Shown here: piece by piece, positions 21,990 to 33,310 of the stretch
How the letters are laid out: every line of letters starts with the position of its first letter
How positions within the stretch are numbered: the stretch's first letter is position 1
From: Gnetum montanum
Lineage: Eukaryota; Streptophyta; Gnetopsida; Gnetales; Gnetaceae
NCBI GenBank assembly: GCA_015680685.1
Contig: MNCI01029357.1
Coordinates: 768,706 to 832,705, forward strand
Length of the DNA stretch: 64,000 bases
Reading direction: 5' to 3'
Notes under the pieces: model-generated
The model's input: the letters and a program-made list of their open reading frames with translations, nothing else
The model's database searches: none
What the model was told of the DNA's origin: nothing
Translations under genes and position numbers: made by a program

Positions 21990-22784
21990 TGATGAGTGGT
22001 GAGGTACCCCTACACTCAACCATACGAATACGAGTGTTTCGCACATGATCCAGGAGAACGCTGTAGACGGACTAGTTGTGGTATGAAGATAGTTATTCTA
22101 AGGTCGCAGTTCGCTGTCTTCCCACCTGGACTAGTATTAGCTTTGTCACATATGGTTTAGTCCAGCGTGAGGTGTATGATGTGTTTCTATGCTAACGCTA
22201 CTCCTAGGTGTAATGGAAAATGATATTAACTAAGCTAAGGGAGAGAGGGTGAGAGAAAATATAAGCTAGCCTAAGTGCGATGAGCATCTGTTCCTCAATC
22301 ATCTATACATACCTTGGACCTCATGCACGACTACCACTGGGATTACCAAGCGCAGATCCTAGGTACGCTACTAGGTTACCAAGTAGTCACAGTTAAATGC
22401 TCGTGATCAAGTTGTACTCATTCCGCTTTTAACAAGAGTTTAGGGTGAAGAGATATTAACTAAGAAAGTAGTAAATAAAAATTAAATANTCATGTGCATG
22501 TCCAAGTATGTCACACTCGAATAAGGAGGCCATACAATTACAATCACCACACTCTGGGCATGCACTGGGAGAGAAGGGTTGAGAGGAAAAACAAAAACTA
22601 AAATCAAAACATAACTCTAAAAATTACCTTCTAAGTTTTCCTACCTCTTATTTATAGATGAGAAGAAAGGCTGAAATATCATGTACGCGATATCGCGTCT
22701 AGGCTGTGATATCGCGGATGTGATATCATGGCGGTTGCGATATCATGGCAGCGATATCACATCCAGCAAATTCATGACTCATCA
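21990..22784 (-). repeat. A2 3' LTR (795 bp)
   Basis: Starts TGATGAG and ends CTCATCA on the plus strand. It has the family TATA box at 22648-22657 and a GATATC array at 22675-22765. An N at 22489 sits exactly where 57 bases present in the sister LTR (28269-28325) are missing. Confidence 0.88.
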
Positions 22785-22976
22785 TACCTCCATGACTGAA
22801 TGAAAATGCGTCATCGAGTTAAAGTGAGAATGAGCTCCATTGATTACACAATGGATAGGTATGGGATTATTGACTGACTAAAATGGATTCATCCTACAGT
22901 GTGGAATCAGAAAAAAATTGAGACACAACACAAGGAACACAAAATAGAATCCTATAACTACAAGATTGCGTGGAAC

Positions 22977-23744
22977 TCATGTAGTTCCTAGTGGTGGTGG
23001 CTCCTCCATGGGTGTCTTTCCCTTGTCTTGTGCTCCAAGTCTTGGGATTCGATGGTGTTGAAGTATGGCCTGGAGTTTCTCCACTTTTAAGTCCTTGAGT
23101 GCCTTGGTGTGTGCGTAAGTTTGCGCTTGTGCCATAGAGGCATCCCAATTAGCCTTCTCTTTTTCTTCCACCATCCTTTTATTCTTTTTCAACAGTTTAT
23201 TAAGTTTCTCGGTTCTAAAAGTGTCCAGCTAGTTCTAAGCAACCTTTGGCCCTGTATTCGGAAGGTTTAATACTTTTGAAATGGCTTGAACAGAGAAATC
23301 AATAGTCACATCAAAAATGTTAACTGTGGTGCCTTCTTCGTTTTTGTGCAAAAATTGGTACATTTCCCCTAAGTACCAAGCATCGCTTTCAGAGAGGATA
23401 GGCCATAGGGGGGACCCTTTGAGGTGATCCCTAACAACCTCTGGAGCAAACTCTATGAAAGATTCAAAATTTAATTTCACAATCACCTTAGTGAATGCAG
23501 ACCTTTTGTGGATAGCTTGAAAACAATCATGGGTCAACGTGAGATGTTTTCCTTGTTCAGGCACTGTAGCGGATCCTCCTTCCTCCTGTCTTGATTTTAC
23601 AGTAGCAAGGTCTTCTTGGTGAATGCTAAATGATTGTTCCTCCTACTCTGCATGTTTTCTGGTAGGAACTTGTTCTTCACCTCTCCTAGGTCATTTTCTT
23701 CCACCTTCAGCAGGACCTTCCTATTGTCCATGTTTCGGGGCCAT
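22977..23744 (-). pseudogene. A2 downstream ORF, putative plant-transposon-type protein with coiled coil, broken
   Basis: A single frame from an ATG at 23742-23744 runs about 255 codons to TAG or TAA near 22977. It is interrupted by five stops, three near the start and two at about 23235 and 23229. The middle shows FESFIEFAPEVVRDHL, a WYLGEMYQFLHKN block and VTIDFSVQAISKVLNLP. The last resembles the 'xVDFSPExINxxLGLP' signature of the plant transposon protein domain common in LTR elements of large plant genomes. The C-terminal third (EKLNKLLKKNKRMVEEKEKANW) looks like a coiled coil. It lies between the gag region and the 3' LTR, the place where Athila-type elements carry an extra ORF. The domain name is a match by eye. 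Confidence 0.5.
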
Positions 23745-25627
23745 CTGCAATCACATAGGGCCAATTGTTAGTAATGTTTTTACCAAAGTTAGGTTATACC
23801 CTACTGCTTGCCTTAATGGATTTACTTTATTTTTGTGTGATGTTAATTATTGGAAGAACATGTTCCCGAAAGATTATAATATTGAGTCCTCTTTGCTTAG
23901 GTGGCTTCCAAATTTAATTTTTCGGTATAGCTAAAGGGATGAAATTGTTTTTGACACATTTTATTCTTAATTTTACAACTAATTACCCTTAAGGATGTCC
24001 TTCGAGATATGATGAATTTTAAAAATTTTATGTACTATTTGGCGTGTGCCCCTCCCCCATGACTAAGCTGAACACTCCAGGTTCAGGTAGGTTTAGACAA
24101 AATGAAAATCGGAGTACCAATGAGCGAGTTATCAGTATGAAAGCAAGGGTTGTGCAATTGCAAGTCGTAGAGATAAAATTGAAAAACTTCCCCCGCATGA
24201 ATAGTTGAAAATGAGGTGAAGTGGCGTGGGGGTCACGTATATATAGCTTGGAGGGATGCAATATCTCAGCTTATTGATATTAGGGCACAATGAAAGATAC
24301 CAAATTTTTTAATATTTTTTTGAAATTAACGTTGTAAAGTAAGGACATTGGGCTATTGTTAAGGGGGTCTAGGGTACTTCAATTAGTTCAAAAGGCATGA
24401 ATAATTATGATTGTGTGGAATTTATTAATAAGGGCCTCGGATGGGAGAAAAAGGTTATGTGATGGTTCATAGGGACCTATGAATCAGAGTGATAGTAATA
24501 CATGGAGGGTAGTAGATGATGTGCAGAAGATGTGTTATAAGTGCAAATTACAAAAATTATGCAAGTGGGTCCTCCCCAAATCAGGTTTCAACCTATAATT
24601 CCCTTGCATAAACACACCTTAAAATTTCTGTAGGCATTAGAAGGGTTAAATGTAATCCACACTGGTTCCACAAAACACACACAAGTAAGTATCACCACAG
24701 TGAGGGAAGAATTCTACGCTACATAAGCCACGAGCCACAATTGCATGAATAGCGAGATGAGACAGACTCGAGAAGGGATTGTAGAGATTGGGGCATGAGG
24801 TAATTGACCCAGGGCACAATGAATCCTATGTGTAAAGCATGATTAATGTGTCATTAACCCGTCATTCCAAGATCAGGAGCAAGTACATCCTCTAATTAAT
24901 GACACTGCATTGTTTCATCCCATGATGAGTGACTATGAGAGTATCATAACAACAAGGTATACGATCACTTGGCATTTTATTCAAGGGAGGAGTAATTTTC
25001 GCTTTGTGGTACTTTTCATTTCATTTTCTTTTATTTTTTTTCTCTTTCTTTTTTTTTGAATGAATGGATCCAGAGAAGTCACCAAAATTTAGACATGAAT
25101 GCATGTCTTTCCAGTGGGACCCCCTAGAACAACATTGGATTTTTGAGTGCCTTTTGATTACTCTTACTTCCATTTTGCGTTAGATTTATAAGGATCTTAG
25201 TACAACCATGCTGCATGATAACTCTCACAGATGTCACCAAAGAGAATCTGCAAGTCCCCTTGATGTCACACCCTAATCATTCCCTCTTGGTCCATCCTTC
25301 TTCATTCTAGGTACAATGAACATGAAATTAATTTTAAGCTTTAAGAATGTCAAGAATATCACTATACCCTTGAACAGAACCTCTTATTTGTAGAGTGGAT
25401 GAGTGGGTGTAATGGGCTTACTATCCAAATAATTGATTACTCAAGACTCGATAACATAGAACACATCTCAACCAATGAGCCACATGAGTGTTTTATTCGT
25501 AGATGAGATTACTTGTAAAAATATAAAAAGATAAAAAGAAAATAAGACAAAAAGATAAAACAAGAAATTAAAAGATGAAAAACTGGAAAACAAAAAATGT
25601 AAAATTAAAGAAAATGAAAAATATTTA
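23745..25627 (-). other. A2 long non-coding interior
   Basis: No coding signal. Several blocks match the right interior of element B in the opposite direction: the ggaaggacccacttgcataa block (24560-24580 versus 29670-29695) and gacatcaaggggacttg (about 25260 versus 28950). Conservation of this non-coding interior between A2 and B hints at a packaging or regulatory function, or simply shared descent. Confidence 0.5.
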
Positions 25628-27628
25628 TTAATCCTTCTTATTATTAAAATGGGGAATATCCCCCATAACTAAATGGTTGAGCATGACAAGGATTAATAAA
25701 TGAAAGATGAGGATCCTTGCATGTTGGAAACATTGAAACTTGGTCATACTTACCTCATTGGGGTTCACACATTTGATTATAGTAAGCATAGTGGGGAAAT
25801 TTATGAGATGTAGTTTCTGGATAACGAGTTCACCCACTATGATAATTGAGACCATAAGATGGTATGCAAGGATCAGTATGTTGCCCTCCATGGCTATGTT
25901 CATTGGGTTGTATGGTTGTTGGAGTGTTAGTTGGTGGCCTTGATGAAGTAACACGAGGTGTTGGCTTTGAGGAGAAGGATGCATCACAATGTTGGACTTG
26001 TGTTGAGTTGGAGAATGCAATGGCCTTGGGATTATGTTGTCCCTTCCTATGGTCATTTTTAAAGAAGGGATGCTTTCGATGTTGAGGAGGCCTCTCACTA
26101 CTGTTGGCAATAGTAGCACATGCAACATTCGTGGGTTGTTGCTGTGGTGTAGACACTTCAGGAATAGTTGGTGGCGATGTTGAAGGAGGGAAAGGATGAG
26201 AATGTTGAAATTTAGGAGAAGTATAAGGTACACAAGGTGGTGGTTGTGTTCAAGGTATGGTCTGATAGTATTGGGGAGAATGATAATGCAGTGAGATAAG
26301 GTATGTTGACCCAATTGGAGAAATAGTGTATTGGACTAGATAAGAATTTGGATTCAGACAATATGAAGGGTGTCTCTAGTTTAGGGGTGGCTTCCCCCAT
26401 GACTGGGATTTTTTCCACTATGATTGAACACAGTATCTCTGTACAAACTCTGGGCGTAACGTGTTTTCCCAATGCTCATATAAATGTAATAGGACTGGGC
26501 ACTAGCCCTTGGGGTGATCATACAGGAAAATGTTGCCTTCATATCTATGACTGGTAGTTAAGCTCTTATTTTCTTCATCCCTCCTTTCTGTTTGTCTAAT
26601 GATACTTTGTCCTGCTTCTCAGGTTGTCAAAACTCTATCTCTAATAATATCGATATATTCTCCACACTTTTTATGCATCCACTCCAACATCTTATTAATC
26701 TTTTCCTTGACTTCCTCTAATGATTATGGTATTGGAAAAGATGATTTTTCCTCCTTGAGATTGGTTGATTTCTCCTTCTTGTGATTATGGGCCTTTGTTA
26801 AGTTGAGATTTTGGTCCATTGATGTTTTTCAACACTCTACCATCTAGCCATTTCTCCTTCTTCTTTTGCTACCCACTTAATAAGCTCTTGGACTTGATGG
26901 GCTCGTAGTTCGTATAGTTGACCTTGGGCATACATTCCTAGGGTCTCTCTCATTTCATCACGGAGCCCATCAATGATATGGTACATTAGCCTTTCCTCAA
27001 AGAACTCATGGCCTAGACAGTTGTTTAATAGTGCATAATATCTTTCTAGGGCCATGTCCAAGGGTTCATGTTATGCTTGTTTCCACTCTTGGATTTTTTT
27101 CCTCAAGGCTGACACTCTTGCGTAGGTTTGATATCTTTCTTTAAAGAGTTGTACCATTGTTGGCCAATGTCGTATTGGATTTGGTTTTAACGATCTATAC
27201 CATACATTTTCTTGGCCAATGAGTGTCATAGGAAAGAGCTTGAGTTTTTTCCAACCATTATCAATGTTGTTCCATGTGCAAGAATTGTAGAAGGCTTGTA
27301 AATGTTGTTGCAGATCTATGTCATAGCCTCCTGAGAAATTGGGAAAGTTGTTTAAATTGAGCCTGGGTAGGTGGCTCTCTTTACAATGTCAACGGGAGAT
27401 TCAAATAGCCTCTTGTATTTGCGTTAGGCTTGTAGTGGCCAGTAGGGGTTCATTATCATTAGATAAGTTATGCTTTTGTGTGTTGGGATGATGTTGCCTT
27501 GGTTTATGTTTATAAGAAACCTCCACTTCGGATTACGTACTCCCATCTTCATTGTCAAATAATTCACTGGTTCTCCAATGAATTGCCTCACTAGATGTGG
27601 CATTATTGTAGTCCTGTAGGAGAGGCAT
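25628..27628 (-). pseudogene. A2 gag, broken
   Basis: Starts at ATG 27626-27628 (MPLLQDYNNATSSEA). A capsid-like retrotransposon gag region lies at 26837-27360: NFSGGYDIDLQQHLQAFY, WKKLKLFPMTLIGQENVWYR, LFKERYQTYARVSALRKK and MDMALERYYALLNNCL, with the classic hydrophobic spacing of Retrotrans_gag. Downstream, 25830-26230 is rich in Pro, Gln, Ser and Thr (PEVSTPQQQPTNVAC). There is no CCHC zinc knuckle. Stops occur at about 27530, 27400, 27070 and 26837, and there is at least one frameshift. Its EPLLATTSLTQIQEAI segment matches the end of the intact A1 gag frame, but the low-complexity basic region of A1 is much shorter here. Confidence 0.75.
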
Positions 27629-27749
27629 GGTTGTGAAATTTTGTGTGAATTTATATGTGACTTTTTATAATTATTTATTCCTAAAAGATATATCGTTAAT
27701 TCCTATACAGCGACCTTGTATGATATAACTAATCTAGATAACTAGCACC

Positions 27750-27768
27750 ATCTCCAGAAATGGTGCCA
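27750..27768 (-). promoter_or_regulatory. Degenerate tRNA-Asp PBS of A2
   Basis: The plus strand reads tctccagaaatggtgcca against TCCCCGGCAACGGCGCCA in A1: same place, one base from the LTR, with several CG-to-TG/CA-type changes as expected from decay of methylated cytosines. Confidence 0.75.
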
Positions 27769-27769
27769 A

Positions 27770-28651
27770 TGATGAGTGGCGAGGTACCCCTACACTCAAC
27801 CATACGAATACGAGCATTTCACACATGATCTGGTTGAACTCCATAGACGGACAAGTTGTGGTATCAAGACAATTATTCTGAGGTCATAGTTCGCTATCTT
27901 CCCAACTAGACTAGTATTAGCTTTGTCACGTATGGTTTAGTCAAGAGTGTGGTGTATGATGTGTTTCTATGCTAATGCTACTCTTGGGTGTAATGGAAAA
28001 TGATATTAACTAAGCTAAGGGAGAGAGGGTGAGAGAGAATATAAGCTAGCCTAAGTGCAATGAGCATCCATTCATCAATCATCCGTACACATCTTGCACC
28101 TCATGCATGACTACCACTGGGATTACCAAGTGCAAATCCTAGGTACGCTATAGGGTTACCAAGTAGTCATACTTAAATACTCGTGATCAAGTCATACTCA
28201 TTCCGCGTTCAACAAGAGTTTAGGATGAAGAAATATTAACTAAGAAAGAAGTAAATAATAATTAAATAAATAATTAAACTAAGTGAATGCTACAATGATG
28301 AAGTAATCTCGATCTTTATTTTTGGTCATGTGCATGTCCAAGTACGTCACACTCAAATAAGAATGTCGTAGAATTACAATCACCACACTACAGGCATGCA
28401 CTAGGAGAGAAGGTTTGAGAGGATAAACAAAAACTAAAATCAAAAATTAACTCTAAAAACTACCTTCTAAGTTTTCCTATCTCTTATTTATAGATGAAGA
28501 GGTAGGCTGCGATATCATGTATGCAATATCGCGTTTAGGCTATGATATCATGGATGCGATATCACGGCGGCTACGATATTACAGCTGCTGCAATATCATG
28601 GCTGTGATAGCATGGAAGTGATATCACAGCCAGCAAATTCATGACTCATAA
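27770..28651 (-). repeat. A2 5' LTR (882 bp)
   Basis: Plus-strand start TGATGAG; the distal end reads CTCATAA, one base off CTCATCA. TATA box at 28494-28503. Eight RATATC/GATATT-type words at 28511, 28525, 28544, 28558, 28575, 28592, 28606 and 28620, spaced 14-19 bases. Confidence 0.88.
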
Positions 28652-28656
28652 CTTGA
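28652..28656. repeat. Right target-site duplication of A2 (CTTGA)
   Basis: Exact partner of 21985-21989. Confidence 0.88.
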
Positions 28657-30667
28657 GTCATTCTTTTTATGTGTAATGAATGTATTCCATGTTTTTGTTA
28701 ATAATATTACTAGGTCATGATGCAAAAGTCAATGATACGTGCTGGATTTTTGTGCTATGCTATCAAGATGATTGGGTAAGTAACTATGTAAAGCAATGAG
28801 ACCACCTCATCCATCCCTCTAATTCTTTGAATAAAAGATATTTTTAATGGAAACAATTTGGTTCTTCATTCATGAAACTAAAATTAATTAATGATCATTG
28901 TACCTTAAAGAAAGAGGAAATGACCAAATGGGAATGGTAAAGGATGTGACACCAAGGGGACTTGTTTGGTTCTCTTCTTAACTTCCTTCATGCAGTTTAT
29001 GGAAACTCTTGGAATGTATCATCACTCCTCCATAGATTAATAACAGGAAGCTAAAAATATTTTCATGGTGTGGTTCCCATAAAAAATAAAAAAAATTAAA
29101 AAAGAAAGGAAAAAGAGAGAGAGAAAAAAATAAATGAAAATTCAAAGCACATCCCTTAGACAAAATAATGGGCTACAAGCATTGGTTATGGTGCTGGAAA
29201 GACATGTTACCCATGCTTGAAGGTGCCCTACTAACTAAGGCCCTTACTTCCTTCTTCTCTTTTCTTCTCTTTTTATAGTGATGATTGTTCTTTGAGGTGG
29301 TTGTCAACTCATGGTGGTAGGTAGAAGGGAACACATCAATGCAAGGTTACAATTCATGATATGAACTTGAATTGAACTTGGACAAATAGGTATGCTAATA
29401 CTTTTAATCACATTTTTCACAAGAACCTATTATGGACATGGTTAAGTACCTTATATTCTTATCTCTGCAATCCCTTCTCATCCCATTATTCACCTCACTG
29501 CTACATTTGATTGTGAACCTTTTGTTTTGTTGTAGTATAGTACAACATCCAAACCATGACACTTGTGTGTTGTTTAGAATAGTGGTGTGCTCTACATTTA
29601 ACTTCTTGGGGTACCCATGGACATCTATAGAAGTGGTTATGTAAGGGCATTATGGTAGGTGCCTACTTTGGGAAGGACCCACTTGCATAAATGTTTTTAA
29701 TCATGGATTTGAACTAACCTTTACATATTCTAGAACATCAATGATAGTTTCTCTAAATTTATGCATAATTTTGAGATAACTTCTCATCACTTTCAATTAT
29801 GTTTTTACTGTTTCCTACTTTTCTGTTAATATATTCTTCAAGTTCAATATTTCTTGGCCATATTCTGAATTAGACCTTTGGTTTCAATTGTTCAAAAACT
29901 TTTGTGATTTTAGAGTTATGCTTCTTAGTCATGGGCACTAGGGACATTTGATTTGAAATTTTTCTAACAGCCTATTTTTGAATATCATGGTAACTAATAG
30001 TAATTGATCAAAATAATGTGAATAGCTTGATGATTTTAGTTACTTCATAGCCTTGGGTATAGTATGTTGTCATTACCTTATGCTTAAATGAAAACTAAGG
30101 GATTTGAAAAGGGTTAATTATTAAGTAAAATTTACCAAAACTAATGTTGATCATTTTGTGACTACAAGTGTTGCTAAAGAAATGCCTAAGGGAGTAGGTC
30201 TTTCACCAAGCACGAAAACAAAGCTAAGAGGAGGACAATGAAGGATATGGCTATGAACAAATTGTAGCACATACAAGATAGATGCTCAAGCATCACAAGT
30301 TTGCTAGATCCATGGGATTATGAGAAGAAATTTTAGTCCATCCTTCAAGAATGTTCCACATAATCATAAAAGCATCGACATAACAATATAGGTTGGAAGT
30401 CTACCACTACTAGTGACAATAAGAAGAATCATCTTTAGTGGATTCTTGAAGACCTCTACAAGTTTTGTAATCTTCAAAGTCTATACAATCTTTTAGTTAC
30501 TTTATCATTTTGTATGCATCCACTTGAATAAAATTTTGTAATGTGGTGCTAAAATTTAGTCAGTAGTTAGTGCCAATCAATAATCTCATCATTCTTAATT
30601 TTTTTTAAAGAGAGCTCAATCCTATCCTATTAACTTAAGGATGAGTTTTTATTCAATCATGGGGGTA
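28657..30667 (+). other. Element B right interior, non-coding
   Basis: No recognisable gene. It shares blocks with the A2 non-coding interior in the opposite orientation. It ends with CATGGGGGTA just before the 3' LTR, a polypurine tract like that of A2. Confidence 0.55.
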
Positions 30668-31577
30668 TCATGAATCATTAGTTGGCTGAAATATCTGACA
30701 AAAAGTTACTTTTTTTGGTTGGCTCTGATATCTTAGCTTCAATATTTTGGCTCCAATATCTTAGCCTTGATATCTTGGCCTCGTTGACTAGGCCCCATCG
30801 ACACAGTTTCTATTTTCACCTATAAATACATGTCCTCCCACTATGTATTGACATTCTTTTATCAATAGAGTAGCCAAACTCTTGTAGTTTTATTTCGTAA
30901 TCTTAGAGAACAGTTAGTGAGTGCCCACACTGTGGATCTAAGTCAGTTGTATGGCATCTTATTTGAGTGGAAATGTACTTGGACACATTCTATGAAAAAA
31001 ATAAGATCAAGATTTATTATTATTCATTGCATCACTTTGACTTATATTATATTTACTTTCCATGTAATTTACATTTCATGTACTTAGTTAATACTTATGT
31101 TTTCATGCATATTAATGAATTGGTGGAATGAGCATGACTAGTTTTGAGCATAAACACATATGTTCTTGGTAATCCTAGTAGTGTTATTGCTTGGTTCGCT
31201 GAGTAGCATAACACTTGGTAATCCTAGTAGTAGACACATGGATTAAGGACATGTATGGAAAGTTGGAAATGGACACTCATTAATTCATAGGCTAGTTTAG
31301 ACTTTACTTTCCATTGTTAATTAGTTTAAACAAATGATTTCTTTATTATCATTATGAGTAGCATAAGGCCAAAAAAACATCAAGAATCACATGCCTCACT
31401 CTAGACTAAACCATACATGACAAAGCTACCCTTGTCCAAGTGGGAAGACAATGAACTATGATCAAGACATAACAATCTAAATTCCATAACTAGTCCCATC
31501 CATGGAATTTGATTGGATTGTGCATGAACACTTGTGATTCATATGGTTGGGCATAGGGGGTACCTTGCCACTCATCA
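30668..31577 (+). repeat. Element B 3' LTR (910 bp)
   Basis: U3 (30668-30800) has RATATC repeats. The TATA region CCTATAAATACATG is at about 30821. From about 30965 the sequence follows the family A R/U5 in reverse orientation relative to A2 (gtacttggaca, cttggtaatcctagtag, agactaaaccatacatgacaaagct) and ends ggtaccttgccactcatca at 31577. Confidence 0.75.
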
Positions 31578-33310
31578 CTTCTGTTTCCAAGTCTTTTGAG
31601 TATCCTATTATTATGAATACATAACTTAGCTACTCTAGGAAAAAATTGTTCAAGCTCATTATGTTTTTTTTTAAGATTTCTTTTGTTATGTGCTACATCC
31701 ATATATTTTTTCTTAACTTTTAAGGTGACTTTGTATTGAATATTTTTATTCTTATTTTTTTTTGTCTAAGAAAAATTTAAATTTGTAACAAAAACTCTAC
31801 ATGATAATGGCAATATTTCACTAAATATTCTTCAATTTTCAACTCAATAAAATCAACATCTTTCTAAAACATTAAAGTAAATCAATTCAAGAGTTTCCTT
31901 GAGGTTTTGTTAAATTAAATGATAAATAATGAGGAAATCTAGCAAGCTCATTGCAAATGAGAAAATCAATGGTTTTTGTCTATTCTAATAGCTATTGAAC
32001 CATCTTATTAATAGTACCATCTTCAAAATGTCTATCAGACTATGATCTTTAACTATGTCTAAACTGACAAAATTATGTTACCACTAAATAATTTGTATTT
32101 ATTGTAAACCTATCTTTACATTAAAATCTTTACAAATAATGACTAAGTCTCTTATTGAAAATTTTATAATACCTCTTCCTAAGAACTAAAAAGGATGATC
32201 ATGACACAACTCTATAAAATAATAATGTAGCATCTCTAGGGGGCAAAACAACATATGACAAGAAAAGCACAATGATGGTGATATAAGATCTTTAGCCAAA
32301 CATATTCCTTATGATTATTAAGTTTTTCTAAAAGCATAAAATTTTCAAGAAATTTCTTCATTAATACTACAGTTCCATAAGAATGCCTATTTCTTCATCT
32401 TGCTTTTGTATTTCTTATAAGAAATTTAGTTGATCCAAAAATTGCAAATTCTACAAAATGAACATCCTCTCAAGTTTCAACAAAGGAAAAACATCAAATC
32501 TATTAAAGAAACTAACAATATCCAATGAAAATACATTATTTGTAATTCTATCATTTGTATTAAGAAATTCACACCTTAAAGAGCCTATATAGTTTTAAAT
32601 AATATTTATAATACTACTTATTTTTAATTACTGTTATGTTTCTAGCATTTAGGTATGCTATAAAACCCGATTTTATAAGTTATCTCATCCATTTTTTCAT
32701 TGTTTGACACTTTCTATAAGTTTCTTATGAATAAGCTCCTTGTTTATTCAAACTCTTTCCCATTCTTACTTTACTTCAAGTGGCTTTAGTCTCTTAAAAT
32801 ATGCTCTTTGTCTTCTACATTACAAAACATAAAAATTAAATTTTAGAAATCTTTTTTAGGTCATTTACTTGATATCCTAAAAAGCTTTAGCAATGTCTAG
32901 ATAATTTATATGCATATCATCTATAATTTTTCAACCTTTTAAACTAAAATCTCATTTGTTTAATCCTTCATCATTGGGATACCTACAAATCACAAAGTTT
33001 TTTCCTTTGTCTTTTTCCATTTTGTTATTTTAAATCTTTCATGATTATCCTATCTTTTATATTTTTTCCAACAAGTTTAGATTCATATTTATTTTCCTTA
33101 ATCTTGGCTTTAAGTTTTGCTAATTTTATCAAAATCTATTCATTATCCTTTGGAGCAACATTAGTCTTCTTTCTCCCCTCAATATTCTCTTTGAGGGATG
33201 ATAACCTTCATAAAATTTCTAAATATTGTTTATGAATTTTATCCTGAAATTCTATTTTCTTAACCATATGCTCCCATTATGCAAACTAAATTTATTTGCA
33301 AGTATTTGTA
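31578..33310 (-). mobile_element. LINE 5' half, continuation of the copy at 18480-20187
   Basis: Aligns with 45575-47070 and 49320-49630 of the second LINE copy. It starts exactly at the right end of element B and picks up where the left half stopped. On the minus strand it should contain the endonuclease and ORF1 regions; frames are too broken for a confident domain call. The 5' end near 33310 is set by loss of similarity to the second copy. Confidence 0.6.

Larger units (their letters stand above)
21990..28651 (-). mobile_element. LTR retrotransposon A2, complete, gag-only (6662 bp)
   Basis: Full-length minus-strand element: 5' LTR 27770-28651, degenerate tRNA-Asp PBS next to it, gag pseudogene 25628-27628, a long non-coding stretch, a second ORF 22977-23744, a polypurine tract (CATGGAGGTA on the minus strand) and 3' LTR 21990-22784. 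It is flanked by identical 5-bp duplications (CTTGA). No protease, RT, RNase H or integrase can be found in the 4985-bp interior, so it would need polymerase from a relative. The layout fits the class known as TR-GAG elements. It lies inside element B in the opposite orientation. Confidence 0.85.
20188..31577 (+). mobile_element. LTR retrotransposon B, plus strand, split by element A2
   Basis: An element of about 4.7 kb once A2 and its duplicated target are removed. It has a truncated 5' LTR (20188-20645), a degenerate internal region (20646-21989 and 28657-30667), a polypurine-like CATGGGGGTA at 30658-30667 and a complete 3' LTR (30668-31577). Its LTR start (TGATGAATAATTAG) and end (CTCATCA), its R/U5 sequence and parts of the internal non-coding region match family A, so it is a diverged member of that family in the opposite orientation. 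The LINE reads continuously from 20187 to 31578 if it is removed. No RT or integrase is visible, so it was probably non-autonomous or has lost pol. Confidence 0.7.

Noticed and set aside
25628-26314. 228-codon minus frame
   Set aside because: A shadow of the A2 gag C-terminal region in another frame; hydrophobic composition from a Pro/Gln/Ser-rich frame read one base off.
33041-33235. 64-codon plus frame as a membrane peptide
   Set aside because: Antisense of the LINE 5' region; similar DNA at 49320-49630 does not keep the frame.
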